Assembly (NCBI GenBank): GCA_017447265.1
Contig: JAFSOA010000009.1
Location: 32,922 to 96,921 of the forward strand
Direction of reading: 5' to 3'
From: Bacteroidales bacterium
GTDB lineage: Bacteria > Bacteroidota > Bacteroidia > Bacteroidales > UBA932
Length of the DNA stretch: 64,000 bases
Part shown: positions 18,954-27,028 of the stretch, piece by piece
How the letters are laid out: each line of letters starts with the position of its first letter
How positions within the stretch are numbered: position 1 is the first letter of the stretch
The notes under the pieces: generated by a model
Databases searched by the model: none
Seen by the model: only the letters and a program-made list of their open reading frames with translations
What the model was told of the DNA's origin: nothing
Position numbers and translations under genes: made by a program

Positions 18954-19920
18954 GGTGGATGAGTCTTTCGGCGAACTGCTCGAGGTTGCGGGTCTGCCAG
19001 GGCGCGAAACCGGCCTGGGCGAGTGAGGCCAGCGCCTTCCGGTGCCAGGCCAGGATCTCTTCTTCTGCGGCTTCCTTCACGCCCATTTCCGTATAGAACA
19101 TCCGGACAGCCTCGACCTTGAACGCGCGCTCCTCTTCTCCTATCTGCATGAGTTTCTCCAGCTGCAGTTTCTGCTCGCTGCCGGCGCGGCGGAAGCATTC
19201 CACCAGCAGCCAGGTCTTCTTGTTGTTGACGATGTCGCCGCCGATCTTCTTGCCGAAGACCTTCTCGTTGCCGAAGGTGTCGAGGTAGTCGTCGGTGATC
19301 TGGAACGCGATGCCCAGCTGATAGCCGAACTTGTAGAGCGCGTCGCACACCCCGATGGAAGCGCCGCCGATCAGGGCGCCCATCTTCGCGGCGCAAGCCA
19401 GCAGCACGGCGGTCTTCAACCCGATCATCGACAGGTAGTCGTCCATCGTGATGAGGGGCAGCGTCTCGAAATCCATGTCGTACTGCTGTCCTTCGCACAC
19501 CTGGACGGCCGTCTCGGAGAAGAGGTTCATCACCTTGGGCAGGATGTCCTGCGGGGCGTACGCCAGATACTTGTACGCCAGGATCGACATCACGTCGCCC
19601 GAAAGGATGGCCACTTCCTCATTCCATTTCTTGTAGACGGTGGGGTGGCCGCGCCGGGTGTCGGAACGGTCCATGATGTCGTCGTGGATGAGGGTGAATT
19701 CGTGGAAAACCTCCAGGGCCATGGCCGGAAAGATGATGGCATTGCCCATGTCTTCGCTCAACAGGTTGTAGGAGAGCAGGCAGAGCTTGGGGCGGATACG
19801 CTTGCCGCCGATGGCCATCATGTAGCCGATGGGGTCATACAAATTGGAGGGTTCCCGCTTTACGTGCTGGAGCTTCGAGCAGTTTTCTACGATGCGGTCA
19901 ATTTCTTCGAGGGTGTACAT
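18943..19920 (-). CDS. Polyprenyl (isoprenyl) diphosphate synthase
   Basis: This 325-residue all-helical prenyltransferase condenses isopentenyl diphosphate with allylic diphosphates. The first aspartate-rich motif is DDIMD within LIHDDIMDRSDTRRGHPTVY near residue 80, and the second is DDYLD near residue 215. The Met-Ala-Leu-Glu-Val-Phe stretch just before the first motif probably sets chain length, but product length (FPP, GGPP or longer) cannot be read with confidence. The U32 gene follows in an overlapping frame. A TAACTTTG -7 element at 19941-19948 gives a leader of about 15 nt. Divergent to rsgA. Confidence 0.92.
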   Translation of the reverse strand: MYTLEEIDRIVENCSKLQHVKREPSNLYDPIGYMMAIGGKRIRPKLCLLSYNLLSEDMGNAIIFPAMALEVFHEFTLIHDDIMDRSDTRRGHPTVYKKWNEEVAILSGDVMSILAYKYLAYAPQDILPKVMNLFSETAVQVCEGQQYDMDFETLPLITMDDYLSMIGLKTAVLLACAAKMGALIGGASIGVCDALYKFGYQLGIAFQITDDYLDTFGNEKVFGKKIGGDIVNNKKTWLLVECFRRAGSEQKLQLEKLMQIGEEERAFKVEAVRMFYTEMGVKEAAEEEILAWHRKALASLAQAGFAPWQTRNLEQFAERLIHREK

Positions 19921-19940
19921 AATCGCAACGGTTTATCCAA

Positions 19941-19948
19941 CAAAGTTA
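19941..19948 (-). promoter_or_regulatory. -7 promoter element of the polyprenyl synthase gene
   Basis: The minus strand reads TAACTTTG, matching TAnnTTTG, 20 nt before the ATG at 19920. Confidence 0.55.
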
Positions 19949-19983
19949 ATCATTTCCCCGTCATTTCTGTAGAATAATCCGTC

Positions 19984-20004
19984 ATTCCGGTCTTGCCCCG
20001 GAAT
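19984..20004. repeat. Short palindromic repeat between divergent genes
   Basis: ATTCCGG and CCGGAAT enclose the 7-nt spacer TCTTGCC. It sits 19 nt ahead of the rsgA -7 element and shares arms with the copy at 48193. Confidence 0.7.
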
Positions 20005-20023
20005 CTATATCACAGATAATCCG

Positions 20024-20031
20024 TATATTTG
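20024..20031 (+). promoter_or_regulatory. -7 element of rsgA, leaderless type
   Basis: TATATTTG ends 5 nt before the rsgA ATG at 20037, placing the expected transcription start at or next to the start codon. Confidence 0.6.
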
Positions 20032-20036
20032 CAGCG

Positions 20037-20954
20037 ATGGAAAAAGGCATCGCAACGGTTGTAAAGCACACGGGAAGCCATTACTTGCTCTCCGTGCTGC
20101 CCGAATGGAACCCCTTCCCGGCGGTCATCCGGGGCAAGTTGCGCCTGTCCGGCACCAAGACCACCAATCCGGTCGCCGTCGGCGACCGCGTGGAATTCGA
20201 AGGCGAGACCATCACCCGGATCCTGCCCCGCAAGAATTACATCATCCGCCGCTCCACCAACCTGAGCCGCGAAAGCCATATCATCGCCGCGAACCTCGAC
20301 CGCGTGCTGCTGCTGGTCACCATCATCCTGCCCGAGACCAAGCTGGCTTTCGTCGACCGCTTCCTTGTGACCTGCGAAGCCTATGGCATCCGCCCCGTGA
20401 TCCTGGTCAACAAGACCGATCTCTACACGGAGCCTGTACTGCAGGAGCAACTCGCCGCTTTCAAGGCACTCTACCGGAATGCGGGCTACGAGGTGCTGGA
20501 GATTTCCGCCCGGACGGGCGCGGGGGTCGCGCAGGTGCGGGCCCTCTGCCGCGACGGGCTGACCCTCTTTTCCGGCGCCTCCGGCGTCGGCAAGTCCTCC
20601 CTGCTGAAAGCCCTCGATCCCAGCCTCGATCCGAAGATCGGCGAGATCTCACTGAGCCATCTGCAGGGCAAGCATACCACCACCTTTTACGAGATGCATC
20701 CGCTGTCCGGCGGCGGTTACGTCATTGATACGCCGGGTATCCGGGGTTTCGGCCTGGTCGACATCGAGGCCGAGGAACTCAGCACCTATTTTCCCGAGAT
20801 GCTGCGCGTCATGGACGACTGCCGCTTCAAGCCCTGCACGCACACGCATGAGCCGGGCTGCGCCGTCAAGGCGGCGCTGGAGGCCGGCACCATCTCCCCC
20901 GAGCGTTACAACTCTTATCTGGGGATGCTGGAAGAAGAGCACAAGTACCGTTAA
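20037..20954 (+). CDS. rsgA: Ribosome small-subunit maturation GTPase RsgA
   Basis: RsgA is a circularly permuted GTPase that checks late 30S subunit assembly. The 305-residue protein has an N-terminal OB-fold (about 1-70). The G4 motif NKTD near residue 122 comes before the P-loop GASGVGKSS near residue 178 and G3 DTPG near 230, the permuted order. A C-terminal zinc-binding region carries CRFKPCTHTHEPGC. The start lies 5 nt after the -7 element. The MATE gene begins on the next base after the stop codon, so the two are cotranscribed. Confidence 0.96.
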   Translation: MEKGIATVVKHTGSHYLLSVLPEWNPFPAVIRGKLRLSGTKTTNPVAVGDRVEFEGETITRILPRKNYIIRRSTNLSRESHIIAANLDRVLLLVTIILPETKLAFVDRFLVTCEAYGIRPVILVNKTDLYTEPVLQEQLAAFKALYRNAGYEVLEISARTGAGVAQVRALCRDGLTLFSGASGVGKSSLLKALDPSLDPKIGEISLSHLQGKHTTTFYEMHPLSGGGYVIDTPGIRGFGLVDIEAEELSTYFPEMLRVMDDCRFKPCTHTHEPGCAVKAALEAGTISPERYNSYLGMLEEEHKYR

Positions 20955-22271
20955 ATGGCCTTTCGCAATCCCATCAACCGGGAAGTGGTCCGCCTCGCCG
21001 TGCCGAGCATCCTGGCCAACATCACGGTACCCCTGGTGGGTATCGTGGACACGGCCATCGCCGGGCACCTGGGCGACGCCGTGCTGATCGGCGGCATCGC
21101 CGTCGGCACCATGCTCTTCGACCTGCTCTACTGGAACATGGGCTTCCTGCGGGTAGGCACGGGCGGTATCACGGCCCAGGCCTTCGGCCGCGGCGACCTG
21201 AAGGCCGCGATCGGCACATTCTCCCAGGGCATCGCCACCGCCATCGTGGCTTCCATGCTGGTGCTGGCCATCCAATGGCTGTTTGCGGAGGGCATGTTCC
21301 TGCTGGTGGACTGCTCGCCCGAAGTGGAGCACATCGCCCGCAGCTATTTCTTCATTCGGGTCTGGGCGGCGCCCGCCACGCTGTCGCTCTTTGTGTTCAA
21401 GGGCTGGTTCATCGGCATGCAGAACACGGTGTTTCCGATGATCGTGGACCTGTGGGTCAATCTCGTCAATATGCTGGCGAGCTGGCTTCTGTCGTACTAT
21501 ACGCCGCTGGGCATCAACGGGGTGGCTGTCGGCACGCTGATTGCGCAATGGACGGGGCTGGTGCTGGCTTTCCTGCTGATGCGGGCCCGCTACCGGCCGA
21601 TGATGCAGCAGACCACCATCCTGCACAGCATGAAGTGGAAGTATTTCCGTATCTTCTTCTCCATCAATAGTTTCCTCTTTATCCGTTCCCTGCTGATGCT
21701 GGTCGTGTACGAAGGGTTCACCATCTTCGCCGCCCGCTTCGGCGACGTGGAACTGGCCGTCAGCTCGGTGATGATGCACCTGCTGCTGCTCTATTCGTAT
21801 TTCGTCGACGGGTTCGCCTATGCCGGCGAAGCCCTGACGGGGCGTTTTATCGGTGAACAGGACCGTCACTCGCTGAACCAGACGGTGAAATATGTCTTTT
21901 TCTGGGGTTCGGTCATCGGGGTCGTGTCCACTGTGGCTTATGCGGTCTTCCCCCGGTCGATCATCGGTATCCTGACCGACAATCCGGCGGTCATCACCGC
22001 CAGTGAACCCTATCTGTTCTGGTTGCTGCTTATGCCCTTGCTCAGCTGCGTGGCTTTCATCTGGGACGGCATCTACGTGGGCGCCACGGCATCCCGTTCG
22101 CTGATGATCTGCATGATCTGGTCGGCCGGCCTGTTCATCGCCGCTTTCTACCTGTGTGAACCCCGCTTTGGCGCCCAGGCGCTCTACATCGCGTACTTCG
22201 TGCATCTCGTGGTTCGCTCCGTCTACATGACCCTCGCCGCTCCGCGGAGTGTTTGGACGAAGTTGTCATGA
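20955..22271 (+). CDS. MATE family efflux transporter
   Basis: The 438-residue inner-membrane protein has about twelve hydrophobic segments arranged as two related halves, as in multidrug and toxin extrusion transporters. The first helix region reads VPSILANITVPLVGIVDTAIAGHLGDAV, a typical MATE opening with the conserved helix-1 aspartate. Size and motif place it nearer the DinF-like branch, but that is an inference. Substrate is unknown; transport would be driven by a proton or sodium gradient. Its ATG directly follows the rsgA stop with no gap. The stop codon falls in a degenerate palindromic stretch (22266-22291). Confidence 0.9.
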   Translation: MAFRNPINREVVRLAVPSILANITVPLVGIVDTAIAGHLGDAVLIGGIAVGTMLFDLLYWNMGFLRVGTGGITAQAFGRGDLKAAIGTFSQGIATAIVASMLVLAIQWLFAEGMFLLVDCSPEVEHIARSYFFIRVWAAPATLSLFVFKGWFIGMQNTVFPMIVDLWVNLVNMLASWLLSYYTPLGINGVAVGTLIAQWTGLVLAFLLMRARYRPMMQQTTILHSMKWKYFRIFFSINSFLFIRSLLMLVVYEGFTIFAARFGDVELAVSSVMMHLLLLYSYFVDGFAYAGEALTGRFIGEQDRHSLNQTVKYVFFWGSVIGVVSTVAYAVFPRSIIGILTDNPAVITASEPYLFWLLLMPLLSCVAFIWDGIYVGATASRSLMICMIWSAGLFIAAFYLCEPRFGAQALYIAYFVHLVVRSVYMTLAAPRSVWTKLS

Positions 22272-22320
22272 CGGGATTCCCCGTTCCGGATCAAGTTTCG
22301 CTTTTCTAAACAGAAAGTTT

Positions 22321-22328
22321 TATCTTTA
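22321..22328 (+). promoter_or_regulatory. -7-like element of the PLD gene, leaderless type
   Basis: TATCTTTA differs from TAnnTTTG only in the last base and ends 4 nt before a GTG at 22333. It supports that GTG as the start. Confidence 0.45.
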
Positions 22329-22332
22329 CAGC

Positions 22333-23559
22333 GTGTTTGGCCTGAAATATCTGGTTTGCTTTGTTTCAGTCCTCTGCGGATTGCACCTGACGGCGATGGC
22401 AGCAGAGGAAGAGCGTTCCGTTTCCGACTATTTGCTTCCGGTGGTGGAGCTGTTGTCGCGGGGCGATCCTGCGCTGATGCCGGCAGGCGGGAATAAAGTC
22501 GAAGTCATCACGGACGGCCGTCTGCTATGGGAACGGATGCTGCGGGACATCAGGAGCGCCCGGAGATTCATCCGTATCGAATACTATCGCTGGGCGCCCG
22601 ATGAAGCCGGCGACCAGATTCGCGAAGCGGTGCTCGAGAAACTGGCGGAGGGCGTACAGGTGCAGATCCTGATCGAGAACCTCTGCAGTCCCTTCCTCCC
22701 GAAATCGTTCTATCAGAAAATGGAGAAAGCCGGAGCCCGGCTCTTGTTTTTTACCGATACCGATGGTTCTCCTTCCCGGTTTTTCCGCGGGATCCGCTAT
22801 CGCGATCATCGGAAAATTCTGGTGATCGATGAGGAAACCGGCTATACGGGCGGGACGAATATCGCCAAGAAGTACCGCGATGAGTGGCGCGACACGAACA
22901 TCCGCATCAAGGGGCCTGCGGCGGCTTTATTGGGCCGCTTCTTCGACGAGATGTGGGAGCGGCGTGGCGGAGCGCCGTTGGAGGCTTCTCTGGCCGAACC
23001 GCAGCCCGTGGAGGGCGGCGTGACTGTCCAGCTGTGCACCTTCGGTGCCGGCGATACCATTATGGTGGCGGCCATCTGCAAGATGCTGGAACTGGCCAGG
23101 GAGCGTGTCTATATCCAGACGCCGTATTTCTGTCCGACGGAAAGTATTCTCCGGGCGATGCGCGAAGCGGCGGAGCGGGGCGTGGATGTCCGGATCCTGC
23201 TTCCCAAGGAGGTGGACGAGCCTTTCATGAAGCTGGCCAACGAGTCGTTCTATGAGGAATGCCTGGAAAAACCGGTGAAGATCTATGAGTACACGCCCCG
23301 TTTCGACCATACCAAGATGGTCTTGTGTGACAGGAATCTTTCGCTCTTGGGGTCCACGAATATGGATTACCTCAGTCTCCTGATCAACTATGAGATCGCG
23401 GCCCTGGTCTGCGATGCCGCACTGACGGAAAAGCTGTCATCCGACTTCCTCCGGCTCCTGGACGACGCAGAGGAAATCACGCTGGAAGGCGCCCGTGCCG
23501 CCTTCCGCAAAGACAAACACGACCGCAGTTTTTGGCACCGCCTCCGTAAACGGCTGTAA
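22333..23559 (+). CDS. Secreted phospholipase D / cardiolipin synthase-like protein
   Basis: Two HKD motifs are intact: HRKILVID near residue 160 and HTKMVLCD near residue 325, each followed by the usual Gly-Asn pattern (YTGGTN, LLGSTN). They form one active site for phosphatidyl transfer. Unlike bacterial ClsA, the N-terminus is a single cleavable-looking signal (FGLKYLVCFVSVLCGLHLTAMAAEE) rather than two membrane helices, so the enzyme may act in the periplasm. The start is taken as GTG 22333 because a -7-like element ends just before it; upstream in-frame codons lie before that promoter. It could be a cardiolipin synthase or another phosphodiesterase. Length is 408 residues. Confidence 0.8.
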   Translation: MFGLKYLVCFVSVLCGLHLTAMAAEEERSVSDYLLPVVELLSRGDPALMPAGGNKVEVITDGRLLWERMLRDIRSARRFIRIEYYRWAPDEAGDQIREAVLEKLAEGVQVQILIENLCSPFLPKSFYQKMEKAGARLLFFTDTDGSPSRFFRGIRYRDHRKILVIDEETGYTGGTNIAKKYRDEWRDTNIRIKGPAAALLGRFFDEMWERRGGAPLEASLAEPQPVEGGVTVQLCTFGAGDTIMVAAICKMLELARERVYIQTPYFCPTESILRAMREAAERGVDVRILLPKEVDEPFMKLANESFYEECLEKPVKIYEYTPRFDHTKMVLCDRNLSLLGSTNMDYLSLLINYEIAALVCDAALTEKLSSDFLRLLDDAEEITLEGARAAFRKDKHDRSFWHRLRKRL

Positions 23560-23627
23560 ATCGATTGGTTTTTTTGTAAATTTTTTTGCAAATTTGTAGA
23601 TTCAATTGCAATTTCAAATCAAAAGCC

Positions 23628-24854
23628 ATGAATATCACACCAAATGCTCAGAAGTACATCGATCTGGAAGATCGGTACGGCGCCCATAACTATCATCCTC
23701 TGCCGGTTGTCCTTTCGAAGGGTAAAGGCGCGTTCGTCTGGGATGTGGACGGCAAGCGTTATTTCGACTTCCTGTCGGCCTACTCTGCCGTGAACCAGGG
23801 ACACTGCCACCCGAAAATCGTAAAAGCCCTCACGGACCAGGCCCAGAACCTGTGCCTGACTTCGCGCGCCTTCTACAACGACTGCCTCGGCCCCTATGAG
23901 GAGTTCGCCACCAAGTTTTTCGGCTACGACAAGCTCCTGCCGATGAACTCTGGCGCAGAAGCCGTCGAGACAGCGCTCAAGCTGGCCCGCCGCTGGGGCT
24001 ACGTGGTCAAAGGCATTCCTGAGAACGAAGCCCTGATCATCGTCTGCGACGGCAACTTCCACGGCCGCACCATCACCATCGTCACCATGTCGAGCGACCC
24101 GGACAGCTACTACAACTACGGTCCGTTCACCCCGGGTTTCATCAAGATTCCGTACAACGACACGGAATCCCTGCGGAAAGTGCTCGATGAGAAGGGCGAC
24201 AAGGTCTGCGCCATGATTGTGGAGCCTATCCAGGGCGAGGCCGGCGTCTATGTGCCGGACGACGGCTACATCAAGAAATGCTACGACCTCTGCCACGCGC
24301 ACAACGTGCTCTTCATCGCCGACGAGGTGCAGACGGGTATTGCCCGTACCGGCAAGATGTTCGCCTGCGACCACGAAGGCGTGCGCCCCGACATGATCAC
24401 AATCGGCAAAGCTCTCTCCGGCGGTGTGCTGCCCGTTTCCGCCGTGCTGGCCGACGACGAGATCATGCTGACCATCAAGCCGGGTGAGCACGGTTCGACC
24501 TTCGGCGGCTTCCCGCTCGCGGCCAAGGTGGCCGTAGCCGCCCTCGAAGTCATCCGCGACGAGCACCTGACCGAAAACGCCGCCCGCCAGGGCGTCATCT
24601 TCCGGGAAGAGATTGCCAAGATCAAGTCGCCGTATTTCAAGTCGGTCCGCGGCAAGGGCCTGCTCAACGCCGTGATCACCGAACCGCAGAACGGCATCGA
24701 AGCCTGGGACATCTGCCTGAAGATGGCGGAAAAGGGCCTGCTTGCCAAGCCGACGCACCGCCACATCATCCGCTTCGCGCCGCCTTTGGTCATCACCGAG
24801 GAGCAGCTCCGCGAAGCCATCGGCATCATCAAGGAAGTCTTCGAGACGATCTGA
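23628..24854 (+). CDS. rocD: Ornithine aminotransferase
   Basis: This 408-residue PLP enzyme transfers the delta-amino group of ornithine to 2-oxoglutarate, giving glutamate semialdehyde. Family markers include NSGAEAVETALKLARRWGY near residue 110, the glutamate/aspartate string LFIADEVQTGIARTGKM near residue 228, and the PLP lysine in ITIGKALSGGVLPVSAVL near residue 260. The ATG at 23628 gives the usual N-terminus (NAQKYIDLEDRYGAHNYHPL). It ends with a strong hairpin terminator and faces argF and arcC, with which it forms an ornithine/citrulline metabolic set. The upstream region is AT-rich but has no exact -7 match. Confidence 0.95.
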   Translation: MNITPNAQKYIDLEDRYGAHNYHPLPVVLSKGKGAFVWDVDGKRYFDFLSAYSAVNQGHCHPKIVKALTDQAQNLCLTSRAFYNDCLGPYEEFATKFFGYDKLLPMNSGAEAVETALKLARRWGYVVKGIPENEALIIVCDGNFHGRTITIVTMSSDPDSYYNYGPFTPGFIKIPYNDTESLRKVLDEKGDKVCAMIVEPIQGEAGVYVPDDGYIKKCYDLCHAHNVLFIADEVQTGIARTGKMFACDHEGVRPDMITIGKALSGGVLPVSAVLADDEIMLTIKPGEHGSTFGGFPLAAKVAVAALEVIRDEHLTENAARQGVIFREEIAKIKSPYFKSVRGKGLLNAVITEPQNGIEAWDICLKMAEKGLLAKPTHRHIIRFAPPLVITEEQLREAIGIIKEVFETI

Positions 24855-24873
24855 TGATAAGAGGACAAGAAAG

Positions 24874-24901
24874 AAGGGCGCCTGTCTGGGGCGCCCTTTT
24901 T
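24874..24901 (+). terminator. rocD terminator
   Basis: AAGGGCGCC (24874-24882) pairs perfectly with GGCGCCCTT (24890-24898) around a 7-nt loop, followed by TTT. It ends 47 nt after the rocD stop codon. Confidence 0.85.
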
Positions 24902-24910
24902 CTATGCGGC

Positions 24911-24968
24911 TGCGGATGGGGATCAGGCTCGGGTGGGATAAATATCCAGAGAGCCTTCCCCATCCGCA
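24911..24968. repeat. Nested long hairpin between rocD and argF
   Basis: Three stems are stacked: TGCGGATGGGG with CCCCATCCGCA (11 bp, perfect), AGGCTC with GAGCCT (6 bp), and GGAT with ATCC at the tip. The element ends 5 nt before the argF stop codon. It could be the argF terminator on the minus strand although no T-tract follows, or a structured RNA or mobile repeat. Confidence 0.7.
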
Positions 24969-24973
24969 GTGCA

Positions 24974-25975
24974 TCAGTCACCTAAGGTTGCGACCATGAC
25001 AGCCTTGATCGTGTGCATGCGGTTTTCGGCTTCGTCGAAGACGATGCTGTTCTCGCTTTCGAAGACGTCTTCCGTCACTTCGATGCCGTCGAGGCCGAAC
25101 TTCTTGTGGACGTCGCGGCCGGCCTGGGTCTCCAGGTTGTGGTAGGAAGGCAGGCAGTGCATGAACTTGCATTTCGGGTTGCCGGTGCGTTCCATCATCT
25201 TCTTGTTGACCTGGTAGGGCATCAGCAGCTTGATGCGCTCCTTCCAGACTTCGTCGGGCTCGCCCATCGACACCCAGATGTCGGTATAGAGGAAGTCGCA
25301 GCCCTTCACGCCGGCGTCGACGTCGTCGGTCAGGGTGAGCTTCGCGCCGGTTTCCGCGGCGATCCTGCGGCAGGTTTCCACGAGTTCCGGATTCGGCCAG
25401 AGCGACTTTGGCGCGACGATGCGCACGTCCATGCCCATCTTGCAGCCGCCCACCATCAGGGAGTTGCCCATGTTGAAGCGGGCGTCGCCCAGGTAGGCGT
25501 AGGAGACCTGGCTGAGCGGCTTGTCGACATGTTCGCTCATGGTCAGGAAGTCGGCGAGGACCTGCGTGGGATGGAATTCATTGGTCAGGCCGTTCCACAC
25601 GGGGACGCCCGAGAATTCGGCCAGCTGCTCCACGGTGGTCTGGGCGAAGCCGCGGTATTCGATGCCGTCGAACATGCGTCCGAGCACACGGGCGGTGTCT
25701 TTCATGGATTCCTTGATGCCGATCTGCGAGCCGGAAGGACCCAGATAGGTGACATGGGCACCCTGGTCGTAGGCCGCCACTTCAAAGGCGCAGCGGGTGC
25801 GGGTGGAGGTCTTCTCGAAAATCAGGGCGATGTTCTTGCCCTTCATCCGCGCTTGTTCGGTGCCGGCATATTTGGCGCGCTTCAGGTCGCGGGCCAGGTC
25901 GAGGAGATACTGTATTTCCTTGGGGGTGAAGTCGAGCAGCTTGAGGAAGCTGCGGTTTCTGAGGTTGTAAGCCAT
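24974..25975 (-). CDS. argF: Ornithine carbamoyltransferase
   Basis: The 333-residue enzyme interconverts ornithine plus carbamoyl phosphate with citrulline plus phosphate. The carbamoyl-phosphate motif is [12 protein letters not shown] near residue 54. The ornithine-side motifs are [13 protein letters not shown] near residue 230 and [11 protein letters not shown] near residue 270; SMG and HCLP are typical of ornithine rather than acetylornithine or aspartate enzymes. The ATG at 25975 matches the family N-terminus; longer in-frame starts are inside arcC. Carbamate kinase lies 26 bp upstream on the same strand, suggesting a catabolic (ArcB-like) role, citrulline phosphorolysis feeding ATP synthesis. 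An anabolic role cannot be excluded. Confidence 0.95.
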   Translation of the reverse strand: MAYNLRNRSFLKLLDFTPKEIQYLLDLARDLKRAKYAGTEQARMKGKNIALIFEKTSTRTRCAFEVAAYDQGAHVTYLGPSGSQIGIKESMKDTARVLGRMFDGIEYRGFAQTTVEQLAEFSGVPVWNGLTNEFHPTQVLADFLTMSEHVDKPLSQVSYAYLGDARFNMGNSLMVGGCKMGMDVRIVAPKSLWPNPELVETCRRIAAETGAKLTLTDDVDAGVKGCDFLYTDIWVSMGEPDEVWKERIKLLMPYQVNKKMMERTGNPKCKFMHCLPSYHNLETQAGRDVHKKFGLDGIEVTEDVFESENSIVFDEAENRMHTIKAVMVATLGD

Positions 25976-26001
25976 GTTGATAGAAATATAAAAAGGGTGT
26001 T

Positions 26002-26940
26002 TTATTGGACGATGCGTGTGCCGCAGGCCGGGTTGTCGAGCTGGCCGGCTTCGGTGATGACACATTCCTTGCCACCGTTTTCCACGAAAAGGATACCGGC
26101 CCGCACTTTCGGGGCCATGGAACCTTCGGTGAAATGGCCTTCGGCAAGATACTGCTTCGCTTCTGCCACGGTGATCACGTCGAGAGCACGCTCGCCGGGC
26201 TTGCGGAAATTGAGATAGACCTTCGGGACATCGGTCAGGATATAAAACTCGTCGGCGCCGATCAGCGTGGCGCACAGGGCGGATGCCAGGTCCTTGTCGA
26301 TGACGGCTTCCACGCCGCTGCGCAGGCCGTCGTGCTCGACGACAGGGATGCCGCCGCCGCCGACCGTGACCACGATGTGGCCGGCGTCGGCCAGTTGCTT
26401 GACGATCTCGATGTTGTTGATCTTGAGCGGTTTGGGCGAGGCGACGACTTTGCGCCAGCCGTTGCCCTTCGGATCTTCCCGATAGATGGCGCCGGTCTCG
26501 GCGTGGAGACGCTCCGCTTCATCTTTCGTGTAGTAGGGGCCCACGGGTTTGGTGGGGTTCCGGAACATCGGGTCGTCCTTGTCGACCACCACCTGGGTGA
26601 CGAGCGAGACGACATGGCGCTGCAGGCCGTGCTGCACCAGCACGCGGTTCATGCCCTGCTCGATCATGTAGGCGATGGAACCCTGGGTCTCCGCACCGCA
26701 GAAATCCATCGGCATGGCCGCCACGCCGAAGGCTTTCTTGCCGGCTTCGTGCTGCAGCATCACATTGCCCACCTGGGGACCGTTTCCGTGGCCGATGACC
26801 ACGTTGAAGCCGCGTTCCAACAAATTGTATAATTGCCCGCAGGTCTGTTCGACATTGGCGAGCTGTTCCTGATACGTGCCTTTCTGCCCGCTGCGCAGGA
26901 GCGCATTGCCGCCGAAAGCCACCATAGCCAGTTTTTTCAT
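26002..26940 (-). CDS. arcC: Carbamate kinase
   Basis: This 312-residue kinase transfers phosphate from carbamoyl phosphate to ADP, giving ATP, ammonia and carbon dioxide. The start [15 protein letters not shown] contains the GGNAL nucleotide/substrate loop. Other family strings are [16 protein letters not shown] near residue 45, [12 protein letters not shown] near residue 200, [12 protein letters not shown], and a C-terminal [11 protein letters not shown]. The chosen ATG gives a family-typical N-terminus. It leads a two-gene unit with argF. The leader is about 48 nt and contains a stable hairpin. No arginine deiminase gene is in the window, so citrulline or carbamoyl phosphate must come from elsewhere. 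Confidence 0.96.
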   Translation of the reverse strand: MKKLAMVAFGGNALLRSGQKGTYQEQLANVEQTCGQLYNLLERGFNVVIGHGNGPQVGNVMLQHEAGKKAFGVAAMPMDFCGAETQGSIAYMIEQGMNRVLVQHGLQRHVVSLVTQVVVDKDDPMFRNPTKPVGPYYTKDEAERLHAETGAIYREDPKGNGWRKVVASPKPLKINNIEIVKQLADAGHIVVTVGGGGIPVVEHDGLRSGVEAVIDKDLASALCATLIGADEFYILTDVPKVYLNFRKPGERALDVITVAEAKQYLAEGHFTEGSMAPKVRAGILFVENGGKECVITEAGQLDNPACGTRIVQ

Positions 26941-26965
26941 GTATATTTTATGATTTTTTGTGTTT

Positions 26966-26991
26966 ATGCGTTCCGTTTCGGCGGAGCGCAT
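26966..26991 (-). promoter_or_regulatory. Hairpin in the arcC 5' leader
   Basis: Eleven consecutive pairs, with two G-U wobbles, join ATGCGTTCCGT to GCGGAGCGCAT-type sequence around a 4-nt loop. It lies between the arcC -7 element and its start codon, so it would be at the very 5' end of the mRNA. A role in stability or translation control is possible. Confidence 0.5.
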
Positions 26992-26992
26992 A

Positions 26993-27000
26993 CAAAGATA
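26993..27000 (-). promoter_or_regulatory. -7 promoter element of arcC-argF
   Basis: The minus strand reads TATCTTTG, an exact consensus match, followed by the leader hairpin and the ATG at 26940. Confidence 0.65.
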
Positions 27001-27014
27001 AGAATAGTTTTTTG

Positions 27015-27022
27015 TATTTTTG
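27015..27022 (+). promoter_or_regulatory. -7 element of the TonB operon, leaderless type
   Basis: TATTTTTG ends 6 nt before the ATG at 27029. It is separated from the divergent arcC -7 element by only 14 bp. Confidence 0.55.
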
Positions 27023-27028
27023 TGCGAT

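Noticed and set aside
22266-22291. A fifth copy of the ATTCCGG palindrome
   Set aside because: Only scrambled fragments (GGATTCCCCG, TTCCGGATCAAG) are present, with no seven-base arms in the right order.
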